Counted from the first letter of the stretch, positions 7,165 through 16,592 are shown. The stretch is DNA of 64,000 nucleotides from Zymomonas mobilis subsp. pomaceae ATCC 29192 (GCF_000218875.1 NC_015709.1:1782501-1846500); one strand, 5' to 3'. Notes: generated by a model not told the origin, from the sequence alone. Program-made: numbers and translations.

Positions 7165-7335
7165 ATGCGACGTGAAATAAGGGATGGTGCGCTTGCATCA
7201 CATTCCTCAGAACAGCCTCGGGCTCCCCTTAAAAAATCATGGCTTGCTTTGGCATGGTGGCAAAGAGCACTATGGGCTTGTTTACCCATAGCCTTGTTAT
7301 GGGGATGTATCTTTTGGGCGATCCAGATTCCATGA
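7165..7335 (+). CDS. Small single-span membrane protein coupled to znuC
   Basis: A 56-codon ORF beginning MRREIRDG with a basic, Ser/Pro-rich N-terminal half and a strongly hydrophobic, Trp-rich C-terminal half (WLALAWW ... LLWGCIFWAIQIP) that would span the membrane once, N-terminus inside. AGGA lies 11 bases upstream. Its TGA overlaps the preferred znuC ATG (ATGA, 7332-7335), the same coupling seen between znuC and znuB. It sits directly behind the putative Zur box. I recognise no family. A role as an accessory to the zinc transporter, or simply as a translated leader, is inference. Confidence 0.55.
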   Translation: MRREIRDGALASHSSEQPRAPLKKSWLALAWWQRALWACLPIALLWGCIFWAIQIP

Positions 7336-8096
7336 CTGACGCGGCTATTCGTTTGGAGCATATCGCAATCGCCTATAATCAAAAGCCTGTCTGGTCAGAC
7401 TTAACCTTGACCTTGGCCTCAGGCAGTTTGACGGCTATCGTTGGGCCCAATGGTGCGGGTAAATCAACCCTTCTAAAGGCGCTTTTGGGGGAAATTTCGC
7501 TTACGAGCGGGCATATTAATCGTAATAATATTAAACCCTCTCAATATGGCTATTTGCCACAGGCTAAAAATATTGATCGCAATTTTCCGATTAGTGTTTT
7601 TGATCTGGCTCTATCGGGAATGTTGCCCACAATGGGCGCTTTTAAGTCTATTTCGCAGAGCCAGTTACAGCATATTAATGCGTGCTTATCGCGCGTTGGA
7701 CTGAATGGATTAGAAAACCGTTCCATCAATGCCTTATCGGGTGGGCAGTTTCAACGGCTCCTTTTTGGCCGCCTTCTTGTTCAAGATGCCCAGATTATTA
7801 TTCTGGATGAACCCTTTGTGGGTATAGATATTGCTACGATACGAGAACTCGAAAAGATTATCATCGAATGGCATCAGGAAGGGCGCACTGTCATCGCTGC
7901 GTTACATGAAATTGAACAGGTTGCGCGTTTATTTCCTCAAACCTTACTGATGGCGCATCAAAAAGGTTTATGGGGTAAAACCGAAAATATCCTTACAACA
8001 GACCATTTAAACTGGGCTTATGGATACGAAATTGCCGCGCCTGTCGGAATGGGGGAAATTAATACAGTAACAGCAGATAGGAATGCCGTTTTATGA
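7332..8096 (+). CDS. znuC: Zinc/metal ABC transporter ATP-binding protein
   Basis: The ATPase subunit of a ZnuABC-type metal importer, 254 residues from the ATG at 7332. Walker A GPNGAGKST is at residues 38-46, the signature is LSGGQFQRLLFGR, and Walker B is IIILDEPFVGID. The Q-loop and the switch His (AALHEIEQ) are also present. The start at 7332 is preferred over an upstream ATG at 7239 because the family begins with the first strand (IRLEHI), and because the ATG overlaps the stop of the preceding small ORF. It hydrolyses ATP to drive metal import through the ZnuB channel, with which it overlaps by four bases. Confidence 0.9.
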   Translation: MTDAAIRLEHIAIAYNQKPVWSDLTLTLASGSLTAIVGPNGAGKSTLLKALLGEISLTSGHINRNNIKPSQYGYLPQAKNIDRNFPISVFDLALSGMLPTMGAFKSISQSQLQHINACLSRVGLNGLENRSINALSGGQFQRLLFGRLLVQDAQIIILDEPFVGIDIATIRELEKIIIEWHQEGRTVIAALHEIEQVARLFPQTLLMAHQKGLWGKTENILTTDHLNWAYGYEIAAPVGMGEINTVTADRNAVL

Positions 8097-8968
8097 CTTT
8101 GTGGGACATGGTAGCGGCGCCTTTTATCGATTACGGTTTTATGCGGCACGCTCTGGTCGGGACGATCGCACTGGGGCTAGGTTCAGGGCCTGTCGGAGTA
8201 TTCTTGTTGCTTCGTCGGATGAGCCTTGTCGGCGATGCCATGAGCCATGCGGTTTTGCCAGGGGCGGCTATCGGTTATCTTGTCGCAGGGGGGCTGTCTC
8301 TCACGGCTATGGGTATCGGCGGCACAATAGCCGGTTTAAGTGTCGCCCTTTTATCCGGTCTTACCAGTCGTCGATCGCGCTTGGAGGAAGATGCCAGCTT
8401 TGCTTGCTTTTATCTAACGTCGTTAGCTCTGGGTGTGCTGATTGTCTCTTTGCGAGGCTCTAACATTGATCTTTTGCACGTTTTATTTGGAACTATTCTT
8501 GCCATAGATTTTCATGCCCTTTTGCTTATGGGGGGTATCTCGACGGCAACATTGTTTACGCTGGCTATAATATGGCGTCCCTTGATTACCGAATGTTTTG
8601 ATCCTGATTTTATGCAGGCAATAAGGGGACGGGGTGCCTTTTATCACCTGATTTTCTTATTATTAGTAGTTCTTAACCTTATCGCCGGTTTCGAAGCTTT
8701 GGGAACATTGATGGCGGTTGGTATGATGATGCTTCCTGCGGCGATTGCCAGACTTTGGACCCAAAATCTAATTGCTATGACAATGACGGCGGCGGTAACG
8801 GCTGCTATTTCTGGCTTTATTGGTCTGCTTGTTTCTTTTCACATCGGTTTAGCTTCTGGGCCTACTATTATCCTGACTGCCAGTATTCTCTATGGTCTCT
8901 CTCTCTTCCTTGCACCTTGCGGTGTTCTGCAGAAAACGACGATCTCCTTTAGAAAATATGGATCGTAA
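8093..8968 (+). CDS. znuB: Zinc/metal ABC transporter permease
   Basis: A 291-residue inner-membrane permease of the ABC-3 family with eight or nine hydrophobic segments. Conserved features include RRMSLVGDAMSHAVLPGAAIGY near the second helix, the cytoplasmic contact with ZnuC, and EALGTLMAVGMMMLPAAIARL later. The start overlaps the znuC stop (ATGA at 8093-8096), implying translational coupling. It forms the channel for Zn2+ (or Mn2+) between the periplasmic binding protein and the cytoplasm. Confidence 0.9.
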   Translation: MTLWDMVAAPFIDYGFMRHALVGTIALGLGSGPVGVFLLLRRMSLVGDAMSHAVLPGAAIGYLVAGGLSLTAMGIGGTIAGLSVALLSGLTSRRSRLEEDASFACFYLTSLALGVLIVSLRGSNIDLLHVLFGTILAIDFHALLLMGGISTATLFTLAIIWRPLITECFDPDFMQAIRGRGAFYHLIFLLLVVLNLIAGFEALGTLMAVGMMMLPAAIARLWTQNLIAMTMTAAVTAAISGFIGLLVSFHIGLASGPTIILTASILYGLSLFLAPCGVLQKTTISFRKYGS

Positions 8969-8993
8969 CCCTCTCATCCTGTTGGAAAATTCT

Positions 8994-9878
8994 ATGAAAT
9001 TTTTGGGGATTTTTGCAACTATTGCGCTATGTTTTTTGAGTCAGAATAAAGTCGAGGCGCGGACGATTAAGGCTGTTGCTAGTTTTACAGTCTTGGCAGA
9101 TGTTATAAAACAGGTCGGTGGTACCCATGTAAATGTTATCAGTCTGGTACCTCCAGAAGGTGACCCCCACGAATTTGAACCCTCACCCGATGATGCCAAG
9201 CATCTGAGAACAGCGGATCTGATTTTTATAAGTGGAGAAGGTCTTGAGACATGGTTTTCACGTCTTGCGCTTGTTTCTGGATATAAAGGGCGTCCGATTG
9301 TTGTTTCAAAAGGGGTTAATACCCGTATGATAAAGGAGGATGGGCATATTATTGTTGATCCTCATGTCTGGAACAGCATTTCTAATGTGGAAATTTGGGT
9401 TAAAAATATTGCCCAAGTCCTTAGCAAGGCTGATCCAGAAGATGCCCGCGATTTTGCAAGCAATGCAGCACGTTATATAATCCAACTTCAAGCCTTAGAC
9501 CGCGATGCGCATGCACGTCTTGATCCCATACCGATTTCGCGGCGTAAAATTTTAACTAATCATGATGCTTTTGGCTATTTTGGGCGGGATTATGGTATTA
9601 CTTTTTTATCACCCGTAGGCATTTCTACCGAAGCAGAGCCATCTGCGGCAGATGTTGCCACCATAATCCGTCAAATTCGACAGCAAGGCGGGAAAGTCTT
9701 TTTTTTCGAAAATTCTACTGATCCTCGTTTGGTTCAACAAATCGCAGCAGAAGCCGGCGTTCACTCAGGCGGAAAACTTTATGTAGAATCGCTTTCCCCG
9801 CCTAATGGGCCCGCACCTACCTATATGGCTATGTTTCAACATAATGTTGACCAAATCGTCAAAGCGCTTTCCCATTGA
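8994..9878 (+). CDS. znuA: Periplasmic metal-binding protein of ABC transporter
   Basis: A 294-residue cluster A-I solute-binding protein. The ATG at 8994 is chosen because GGA lies eight bases upstream and a signal peptide follows (KFLGIFATIALCFLSQ, cleavage near VEA). Likely metal ligands are His in GDPHEFEPSP, His in VDPHVWNS, His in TNHDAFGYF and an acidic residue near the C-terminus (ENSTDPRL). The charged, histidine-rich loop found between the first two ligands of most zinc-specific ZnuA proteins is essentially absent. The preferred metal (Zn or Mn) is therefore open, although the Zur-like box points to zinc. Confidence 0.88.
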   Translation: MKFLGIFATIALCFLSQNKVEARTIKAVASFTVLADVIKQVGGTHVNVISLVPPEGDPHEFEPSPDDAKHLRTADLIFISGEGLETWFSRLALVSGYKGRPIVVSKGVNTRMIKEDGHIIVDPHVWNSISNVEIWVKNIAQVLSKADPEDARDFASNAARYIIQLQALDRDAHARLDPIPISRRKILTNHDAFGYFGRDYGITFLSPVGISTEAEPSAADVATIIRQIRQQGGKVFFFENSTDPRLVQQIAAEAGVHSGGKLYVESLSPPNGPAPTYMAMFQHNVDQIVKALSH

Positions 9879-9902
9879 TTACTGACCCTATCCGCTAAAA
9901 AA

Positions 9903-9926
9903 GCCGCAGACTTTTCAGCCTGCGGC
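9903..9926. terminator. Bidirectional terminator between znuA and the cyd operon
   Basis: The stem GCCGCAG / CTGCGGC has a short loop, preceded by a run of A and followed by T-rich sequence. It lies between the convergent znuA and DUF2474 genes and can serve both strands. Confidence 0.75.
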
Positions 9927-9952
9927 CTTGATATTTTAAAAAATTATTTTTC

Positions 9953-10117
9953 TTAATGTGGAATAAGCATCTTAAGCAGTTTTGCGACTACAATTGTTAC
10001 AATAACACTAGAAGCCCATAATCCAATGAACCACAGCATTCTCTGCCCGAAACCGTGGGGGGCATGATCTGCCTCATCTGGAGATAAAGGCAGACGAAAA
10101 TGCTGAAGCCATTTCAT
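9953..10117 (-). CDS. DUF2474 family small subunit of cytochrome bd
   Basis: A 54-residue protein from the ATG at 10117, which follows the cydB stop after one base; an in-frame ATG at 10135 would overlap cydB. It has a short polar N-terminus and one membrane span (MLWFIGLWASSVIVTIVVAKLLKM, written here only as the span near the C-terminus). DUF2474 proteins are found beside cydAB in many proteobacteria and are thought to be analogues of the CydX accessory subunit that stabilises the oxidase. Its function here is inferred from family and position. Confidence 0.75.
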   Translation of the reverse strand: MKWLQHFRLPLSPDEADHAPHGFGQRMLWFIGLWASSVIVTIVVAKLLKMLIPH

Positions 10118-10118
10118 T

Positions 10119-11138
10119 TTAGTGATACCCATCACTGCTACTTACCTTTCCGTGGAAAATTTTATAGCAATAGATAGTATAAGCGAGCACCATTGGAAGC
10201 AAAATCGCGGTACCTACTAACAGGAATATCTGGCTACTCACCGGTGATGATGCCTGCCAAATGGTGATATAGGGCGGAACAATATAAGGCCATGCTGAAA
10301 GGGCGAGACCTATATAACTGAGCCCGAAAAAGGCTAAGGCACAAAGGAAAGGGGTTCTGTCCTGACCTTCCTTAAGGCTCCGAAAGAATATAAATGCGAC
10401 TAACACAATAAGCATTGCCAAAGGCGCTACCATCATAGCCTGCGTACTGTTGGTCCATGTATGCAGATAGGTCGAATGTAGCATTGGCGTCCAAACAGCG
10501 ACAATGCCAATACAAATGAGCAAGAGTGTTCCTAAAAGAGCCGCCATTTTACGGCCATAATCCCGCAGAGGGCCTTCTGTCCGCCAGATCAACCAGCCTG
10601 TACCCAAAAGACCATAGCCGATAACCAAGGCAACACCGCAGAAAATAGAAAATGGATTGAGCCAATCTAAAGGCCGACCGGAAAAATAATCTTGGGTGGT
10701 ATGAATACCCTGCAGCAAGCCCCCAAGAATAGTACCCTGACAAAAAGTTGAAAGGGTAGAGCCTGCCATAAAAGAAAAGCCCCAAAGTGCCTTGGCTTGT
10801 TTATTATGCGCCTGTGCCCGATATTCGAAGGCAACGCCTCGGAATATCATAGACAAAAGCATGATAATAATTGGGATATAAAGGGCCGGTAAAATAACGG
10901 CATAAGCGGTCTTGAAAGCACCGAAAAGTACGGCGCCCCCGAAAATCATCCAGGTTTCATTGCCATCCCAAACGGGGGCAATGGTATTCATCATGACGTC
11001 CCGATGCTCTTCATCTTTTTGGGTAAGGAACAAAATGCCGATACCCAGATCAAAACCATCAAGAATGACATAGATAAGAATACCTACTGCGGCAAGACAG
11101 GCCCATATAACGGGCAACCAATATTCTGTTGCAGTCAT
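10119..11138 (-). CDS. cydB: Cytochrome bd-type quinol oxidase subunit II
   Basis: A 339-residue, multi-span membrane subunit of the bd/CIO family. It has the expected N-terminus WLPVIWACLAAVGILIYVILDGFDLGIG and the conserved stretch WDGNETWMIFGGAVLFGAF. It pairs with CydA to reduce O2 to water with electrons from ubiquinol, without pumping protons. CGGAG eight bases before the ATG overlaps the end of cydA, so the two are coupled. In a fermentative organism this oxidase removes oxygen at low energy yield. Confidence 0.93.
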   Translation of the reverse strand: MTATEYWLPVIWACLAAVGILIYVILDGFDLGIGILFLTQKDEEHRDVMMNTIAPVWDGNETWMIFGGAVLFGAFKTAYAVILPALYIPIIIMLLSMIFRGVAFEYRAQAHNKQAKALWGFSFMAGSTLSTFCQGTILGGLLQGIHTTQDYFSGRPLDWLNPFSIFCGVALVIGYGLLGTGWLIWRTEGPLRDYGRKMAALLGTLLLICIGIVAVWTPMLHSTYLHTWTNSTQAMMVAPLAMLIVLVAFIFFRSLKEGQDRTPFLCALAFFGLSYIGLALSAWPYIVPPYITIWQASSPVSSQIFLLVGTAILLPMVLAYTIYCYKIFHGKVSSSDGYH

Positions 11139-11143
11139 CTTAA

Positions 11144-12574
11144 TTACTCCGTTTTACCGGAAATGTCATGCGCCAGACGAGTAGCCCCTTTCGCATGAGC
11201 ATTCTGGATAGCATCTTCGGGGTTAGGACCGTGTTCGTGGGATGAGGGTTGACGAGACAGCATCCGGAATAAAATGATCATACCGGCTCCAAAAACGAAG
11301 AGATAAACGATGACAAAAGCGGTCATCGAAAAGATCATACTGGGCAATATTACCGGTGACACACTGTCAGACGTGCGGAGTAACCCGTAAATCGTATAGG
11401 GCTGCCGACCAACTTCTGTCGTGATCCATCCACATAACAAAGCGATAAAACCCGATGGTGCCATGATTAGAGTAGCCCATTGTAAGGCTGGGGAATCATA
11501 AAGCTTCCCGCGGAAACGAAGGACTAATGACCATAAGCCCAGTAAAATCATTAACCCGCCGATGCCGGCCATAGCCCTAAACGAAAAAAACAGAATAGGG
11601 GAAGGGGGTCTCTGATCTTTGGGATAATCTTTAAGACCCGGTACTTTACCGTTCAGGCTATGGGTCAGAATTATAGAACCGGCATAAGGAATACTGATCG
11701 CATAATCCGTACGCTCTGTTTTCATATTAGGAATACCAAACAGAATTTCTGATGCGGGTCCTTCACTTTCCCAGTCCCCCTCAATCGCCGCAAGCTTGGC
11801 AGGCTGATATTTTAATGTATTCAGACCATGCATATCACCGGCTAAGAACTGGAAGGGAGCGGCAAGGGTTGCCATCCATAAAGCCATAGAAAACATGACA
11901 CGGACAGGCTCAGACATCTTTTTGCCCGTTTTTCGATCACGCAGCATGTGAAAAGCAGCTGTTGCTCCAACAACAAAAGCAACACACAAGAAAGCCGCCA
12001 TACCCATATGCACTAAGCGGTAAGGGAAGGAGGGATTGAAAATAATTTCAATCCAACTTTTAGGTAAGAAGTGACCTGTTTTTGGGTCAATAGTATAACC
12101 CGCAGGCGTTTGCATCCATGAATTGGAAGCTAAAATCCATGTCATGGAAATAAGCGTACCGATAGAAACGAGGCAGGTCGCCAAAAAATGAAGACCTTTA
12201 CCAACGCGTCCCAGACCAAAAAGCATAATACCCAAGAAGCCAGCTTCCAAGAAAAAGGCCGTTAACACTTCATAGGCAAGAAGGGGGCCGGTGATAGCCC
12301 CTGCTTTTTGAGAAAAGAGAGACCAGTTGGTTCCAAATTCATAGGCCATAACAAGGCCAGAAACCACGCCCATACCAAAAACGAGCGCGAAAATTTTTAC
12401 CCAATATTTAAAGAGATGAAGATAAACATTCTTGCCTGTTTTTAACCAGAGACCTTCTAAAACAGCCAAATAGGCTGCCAGACCAATAGAAAAAGCAGGA
12501 AAAATAATATGAAAACCCACCGTGAATGCAAATTGTATTCGGGCGAGCAGTAATGCGGTCGCATCTGGTACCAT
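11144..12574 (-). CDS. cydA: Cytochrome bd-type quinol oxidase subunit I
   Basis: A 476-residue haem-bearing subunit. The N-terminal RIQFAFTVGFHIIFPAFSIG carries the His that ligates the active-site haem; later landmarks are AYEFGTNW, GWITTEVGRQPYTIYGLLRT and a short periplasmic Q-loop. The short Q-loop and GRQPY place it in the cyanide-insensitive oxidase branch rather than the long-loop Escherichia coli CydA. GGAG nine bases upstream supports the start. It is first in cydA-cydB-DUF2474, transcribed away from an AT-rich control region shared with pflB. Confidence 0.93.
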   Translation of the reverse strand: MVPDATALLLARIQFAFTVGFHIIFPAFSIGLAAYLAVLEGLWLKTGKNVYLHLFKYWVKIFALVFGMGVVSGLVMAYEFGTNWSLFSQKAGAITGPLLAYEVLTAFFLEAGFLGIMLFGLGRVGKGLHFLATCLVSIGTLISMTWILASNSWMQTPAGYTIDPKTGHFLPKSWIEIIFNPSFPYRLVHMGMAAFLCVAFVVGATAAFHMLRDRKTGKKMSEPVRVMFSMALWMATLAAPFQFLAGDMHGLNTLKYQPAKLAAIEGDWESEGPASEILFGIPNMKTERTDYAISIPYAGSIILTHSLNGKVPGLKDYPKDQRPPSPILFFSFRAMAGIGGLMILLGLWSLVLRFRGKLYDSPALQWATLIMAPSGFIALLCGWITTEVGRQPYTIYGLLRTSDSVSPVILPSMIFSMTAFVIVYLFVFGAGMIILFRMLSRQPSSHEHGPNPEDAIQNAHAKGATRLAHDISGKTE

Positions 12575-13325
12575 AGAAATGGCTCCGTATCGGTAGTTCA
12601 GGAAATGAAGGTTTAATGGGCTGTTCAGGTTTCATCCTCCTGAATACAAGCCGCTCCTCATATTTATTTTTGTATTGATAGCATTAGGCAATGAGTCAAT
12701 AGAGAATTGAGAAGATTGCAAGGTTGATGTCTTTGCGAATATATATATTTACATCCAATAAGCTTTGTTTTTTAGATTAATTAAATTTAAATATATTTAA
12801 TTTATATAAAATATTTTATTTATTGATATAATGATAAAGATTTATATTTTATTTTTATTATAAAAATTATTGTGTTTATAAATATATAACCTTTTTTAAA
12901 GATATTTTTTCACGGTAATTATCGTACGTTTACTTGAAATCTTTTGTAAAAAAAGACGATATAATGACATTTTTAAGGATAAAACGAGGCAAATTGAAAT
13001 AAGAAGTTACTTTTACAAGATATTGAAAATAACGATTTTTGAAATCGGATTATTTCCTCAACGATAAAAATTACATTTTTGTATTTTTATATTTTACGTT
13101 TTTCTAGGGTATGTGATTTAAAAGTCATGATTTACCTGTAAGGTTTAAAATTTTTTTACAGGATAAGATTTTTTTATTTCAAATCTATCCTTTTCTTTCA
13201 TGAAGCCTCGATAAAGAAAAGACTTATATTTTGTCATTTATTTTAATAATAGCTGTCAGCTATACAAGATTTTGCTAAACTGCAATTTATACACTGTCGA
13301 TTATAGAGTCAAAGGTTGAAGCGAC
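12575..13325. other. 750-bp AT-rich control region between cydA and pflB
   Basis: No ORF of note. The sequence is extremely A/T-rich (only 4 G/C among 12841-12900). Two short dyads stand out: CGATTT-ttg-AAATCG (13033-13047) and ATAGCT-gtc-AGCTAT (13249-13263), the latter about 60 bp before pflB. I saw no clear TTGAT-N4-ATCAA Fnr site. It must contain the divergent promoters of two oxygen-related operons. Confidence 0.6.
13249..13263. promoter_or_regulatory. Inverted repeat upstream of pflB
   Basis: ATAGCT-GTC-AGCTAT has perfect 6-bp arms centred about 70 bp before the pflB start codon, a position suited to an operator or activator site. No binding protein can be named. Confidence 0.35.
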
Positions 13326-15641
13326 ATGACCATTTCTACCCTTGAAAAGCCTGATATTACCGCCCGTAATAGATCAAAGGCTGAAAATCCTCTGATGGAA
13401 AGTGGCCTTGATCCATGGAGAGGATTTGAAGGGCGGAAGTGGCAACGAGAAATTGATGTGCGGGACTTCATTCTTGCCAATGTGACAAGCTATGAAGGTA
13501 ATAGTGATTTTCTGGCTGATATTACGCCGCGTACTGCAAAATTATGGGAAAAGCTGAAGGTCTTTTTAGAGGCTGAACGCCAGACACAAGGCGGAGTCCT
13601 TGCTGTTGATACCTCTACTGTGGCGACCATCACAGCCCATGCCCCCGGATTTATTGAACGCGATTTAGAAGTTATTGTCGGCTTACAGACGGATGCCCCA
13701 TTGAAGCGGGCTATCATGCCTTTTGGCGGCTATCGTATGGTTAAAAAAGGTCTTGAAGCCTACGGCTTTGAAGAAGATAAAAATTTATCTGCTATTTTTC
13801 CGACGCTTCGTAAGACGCATAATGATGGCGTTTTTGATGTTTATACCCCTGAAATCATGGCATGCCGCCGTTCCGGTATCATTACAGGCTTGCCCGATGC
13901 CTATGGTCGGGGGCGCATTATTGGCGATTATCGACGCGTTGCCCTTTATGGGATTGATTGTCTGATTGCAGAAAAGAAAGATCAGGCCAAAAATCTGGAG
14001 CGTAATCCTTTTAATGAGGAAACGCTGCGGTTGCGCGAGGAAGTCGCAGAACAGATAAAAGCGCTTCATGAGCTGGCCGCTATGGCTAAGGCTTATGGCT
14101 TTGATATTACCCAGCCAGCCGTGACCGCACAACAAGCGGTACAATGGACTTATTTCGCTTATCTTGCGGCTGTTAAAGAAGCAAATGGTGCGGCTATGTC
14201 CTTGGGTCGTGTTTCGACCTTCCTTGACATTTATATCGAGCGTGATCTTCAAGAAGGCCGTATCACTGAAGCGGAAGCGCAAGAATTGATTGATCAATTC
14301 GTTATGAAGCTGCGGATTGTCCGCTTCCTTCGTACTCCTGAATATGATCAGTTATTTTCTGGTGATCCAACTTGGGTGACTGAATCTTTGGGCGGTATGG
14401 CGATTGATGGTCGACCATTGGTAACAAAATCCAGTTTCCGTTTTCTGCATACCTTGGAAAATTTGGGACCAGCGCCAGAACCAAATCTGACCGTTTTATG
14501 GTCAGAAAACCTTCCCAAAGGTTTTAAAGATTATTGCGCTAAAATCTCGATTGAGACTTCCTCAATCCAGTATGAAAATGATGATTTGATGCGCTCTTAT
14601 TGGGGGGATGATTACGGTATTGCCTGCTGTGTTTCCGCTATGCGCATCGGAAAGCAGATGCAGTTTTTCGGGGCACGAGCGAATCTCGCTAAAGCTTTGC
14701 TTTATGCTATTAATGGGGGTCGTGACGAAAAAAGCGGGGTTCAGGTTGCACCTGCTTTTGCGCCGGTTACAGGGGATGTCTTAGACTATGAAGATGTCAA
14801 ACCCCGTCTGTTACAGATGATGGAATGGCTTGCCAGCGTTTATATTAATGCCTTGAATGCCATCCATTTCATGCATGATAAATACATGTATGAACGGATT
14901 GAAATGGCACTTCATGATCGTGACATCCTGCGCACGATGGCTTGTGGTATTGCGGGCCTTTCGGTCGCCGCCGACAGTCTTTCTGCTATTAAACATGCCA
15001 AAGTAAAAATTATTCGTGATGAGCGTGGGCTAGCCACTGACTTCGAAATCGAAGGCAACTATCCCGCTTATGGCAATAATGATGATCGGGCCGATGAGAT
15101 TGCCATTTGGTTGGTCGAAAGCTTTATGAACATGCTGCGAAAGCAAACGACTTACCGCAATTCTGTGCCGACCCAATCTGTATTAACGATTACGTCTAAT
15201 GTCGTTTATGGCAAAAAGACAGGCAATACACCCGATGGCCGAAAAGCGGGTGAGCCTTTTGCACCAGGTGCCAATCCTATGCATGGTCGTGATTTGAAAG
15301 GGCCTGTGGCCTCGATGGCCTCTGTTGCAAAATTGCCTTATGCCCATGCACAAGATGGTATTTCCAATACCTTCACCATTGTGCCGAATGCGTTGGGCAT
15401 GAATAAAGACGAACGCATTGAAAATTTGACGGGTCTTTTGTCCGGCTATTTCGGTTCAGGCGGTCATCATATCAATGTCAATGTCTTTGATCGCAATACG
15501 TTATTAGATGCGGTCGATCATCCTGAAAAATATCCGCAACTTACTATTCGTGTTTCTGGATATGCTGTCAATTTTGTCAAATTGACCCGCGAACAACAAT
15601 TGGATGTGATTAACCGGACTTTCCATGGCCTTGATAATTAA
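13326..15641 (+). CDS. pflB: Formate C-acetyltransferase (pyruvate formate-lyase)
   Basis: A glycyl-radical enzyme of 771 residues that splits pyruvate with CoA into acetyl-CoA and formate in the cytoplasm under anoxia. The adjacent catalytic cysteines are Cys434-Cys435 (GIACCVSAM). The radical glycine is Gly745 in RVSGYAVNF, 27 residues from the C-terminus as expected. The N-terminus [19 protein letters not shown] is typical. It is followed by its activase with a 17-bp overlap. In Zymomonas most pyruvate goes through pyruvate decarboxylase, so this enzyme probably supplies acetyl-CoA and formate for biosynthesis without oxygen. Confidence 0.95.
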   Translation: MTISTLEKPDITARNRSKAENPLMESGLDPWRGFEGRKWQREIDVRDFILANVTSYEGNSDFLADITPRTAKLWEKLKVFLEAERQTQGGVLAVDTSTVATITAHAPGFIERDLEVIVGLQTDAPLKRAIMPFGGYRMVKKGLEAYGFEEDKNLSAIFPTLRKTHNDGVFDVYTPEIMACRRSGIITGLPDAYGRGRIIGDYRRVALYGIDCLIAEKKDQAKNLERNPFNEETLRLREEVAEQIKALHELAAMAKAYGFDITQPAVTAQQAVQWTYFAYLAAVKEANGAAMSLGRVSTFLDIYIERDLQEGRITEAEAQELIDQFVMKLRIVRFLRTPEYDQLFSGDPTWVTESLGGMAIDGRPLVTKSSFRFLHTLENLGPAPEPNLTVLWSENLPKGFKDYCAKISIETSSIQYENDDLMRSYWGDDYGIACCVSAMRIGKQMQFFGARANLAKALLYAINGGRDEKSGVQVAPAFAPVTGDVLDYEDVKPRLLQMMEWLASVYINALNAIHFMHDKYMYERIEMALHDRDILRTMACGIAGLSVAADSLSAIKHAKVKIIRDERGLATDFEIEGNYPAYGNNDDRADEIAIWLVESFMNMLRKQTTYRNSVPTQSVLTITSNVVYGKKTGNTPDGRKAGEPFAPGANPMHGRDLKGPVASMASVAKLPYAHAQDGISNTFTIVPNALGMNKDERIENLTGLLSGYFGSGGHHINVNVFDRNTLLDAVDHPEKYPQLTIRVSGYAVNFVKLTREQQLDVINRTFHGLDN

Positions 15642-16419
15642 AAGACCATCAGCAGCCAGCCTCTCTGAAAAGGGGGCTGGTTGTCCCAAGGATATAGAAG
15701 GGCGCATCCACTCTACTGAAATCGGTGGAGCGGTTGACGGGCCCGGCGTGCGCTTTGTCTTATTTTTGGCGGGTTGTGCGTTGCGCTGCCAATATTGTCA
15801 TAACCCTGATAGCTGGTCTTTGAAAAATGGCCGTCTGACCACTGCATCCCAAATAAAGGATGAAATCGCTTCTTATGCCCATTTCCTGAAACGGGCAGGG
15901 GGCGGTTTAACGTTGAGCGGAGGAGAGCCCTTAGTTCAACCTGAATTTACAAAGACTATTTTAAAAGCGGCAAAAGCCCTCGGGTTACATACTGCGATTG
16001 ACACGTCCGGTTTTCTGGGCGCTCAGGCCGATGATGATTTATTAGCGGATACCGATCTTGTCTTATTGGACATCAAGGCTTTTAGCGAAAAACGTTATAA
16101 AGAGATAACAGGGGTTAATCTTCAGCCTACGCTGTCTTTTGCACGCCGTTTAGCGGCTATTAAAAAGCCCATATGGCTGCGCTATGTACTCGTTCCCGGA
16201 TTGACAGATAATTATAATGAAATCGCCAATTTAGCTGATTTTGCCGCAACCTTGGGTAATGTCGAAAGAGTGGACGTTTTACCTTTCCATAAAATGGGTG
16301 AATATAAATGGAAGTCTTTGGGACTATCTTATCAGTTAGAAAAAACCCAACCACCCTCTGAGGCACAGCTTGCCAAGGTTAGGCAGATATTTCAGGATAA
16401 TGGTTTAAAATTATCCTGA
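15625..16419 (+). CDS. pflA: Pyruvate formate-lyase activating enzyme
   Basis: A radical SAM enzyme of 264 residues that abstracts hydrogen from the glycine of PflB. The 4Fe-4S cluster motif CxxxCxxC is Cys51, Cys55, Cys58 ([10 protein letters not shown]). It is followed by the SAM-binding LSGGEPLVQ, the DTSG strand and [10 protein letters not shown]. It has an N-terminal extension of about 25 residues relative to the Escherichia coli enzyme, encoded partly within the end of pflB. A start closer to the conserved [10 protein letters not shown] cannot be excluded. The overlap with pflB ensures co-expression. Confidence 0.93.
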   Translation: MALIIKRPSAASLSEKGAGCPKDIEGRIHSTEIGGAVDGPGVRFVLFLAGCALRCQYCHNPDSWSLKNGRLTTASQIKDEIASYAHFLKRAGGGLTLSGGEPLVQPEFTKTILKAAKALGLHTAIDTSGFLGAQADDDLLADTDLVLLDIKAFSEKRYKEITGVNLQPTLSFARRLAAIKKPIWLRYVLVPGLTDNYNEIANLADFAATLGNVERVDVLPFHKMGEYKWKSLGLSYQLEKTQPPSEAQLAKVRQIFQDNGLKLS

Positions 16420-16443
16420 TTTTCTATTTTGTTGAAAATTATT

Positions 16444-16467
16444 CGCAAGTTTCTTGATGCGTTTTTT
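16444..16467 (+). terminator. Possible terminator after pflA
   Basis: A bulged hairpin (CGCAAG pairing with CTT and GCG) is followed by six T. It is weak but correctly placed 25 bp after the pflA stop. Confidence 0.35.
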
Positions 16468-16592
16468 ATAATTAAACCTTATCATTCTCCCCTAAGTTTT
16501 ATGAGATAAAATTTTTTCAAGCATTTTTGAAAGCTGATATTTCATTTTTTTAGCCTAACGTAACTGTAACATGTGACCGCTAAGGGGATGGG

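Noticed and set aside
7239-7331. Upstream ATG as the znuC start
   Set aside because: It adds 31 residues without homology before the family's first strand and would hide the coupled small ORF; the ATG at 7332 fits the family better.
12575-13325. Fnr box between cydA and pflB
   Set aside because: TTGAT is present in places, but no ATCAA half-site lies at the correct four-base spacing.
16420-16592. TPP riboswitch before the TonB-kinase-PnuC locus
   Set aside because: I looked for the CTGAGA and ACCTGA core elements expected if the locus imports thiamine and did not find them in order.
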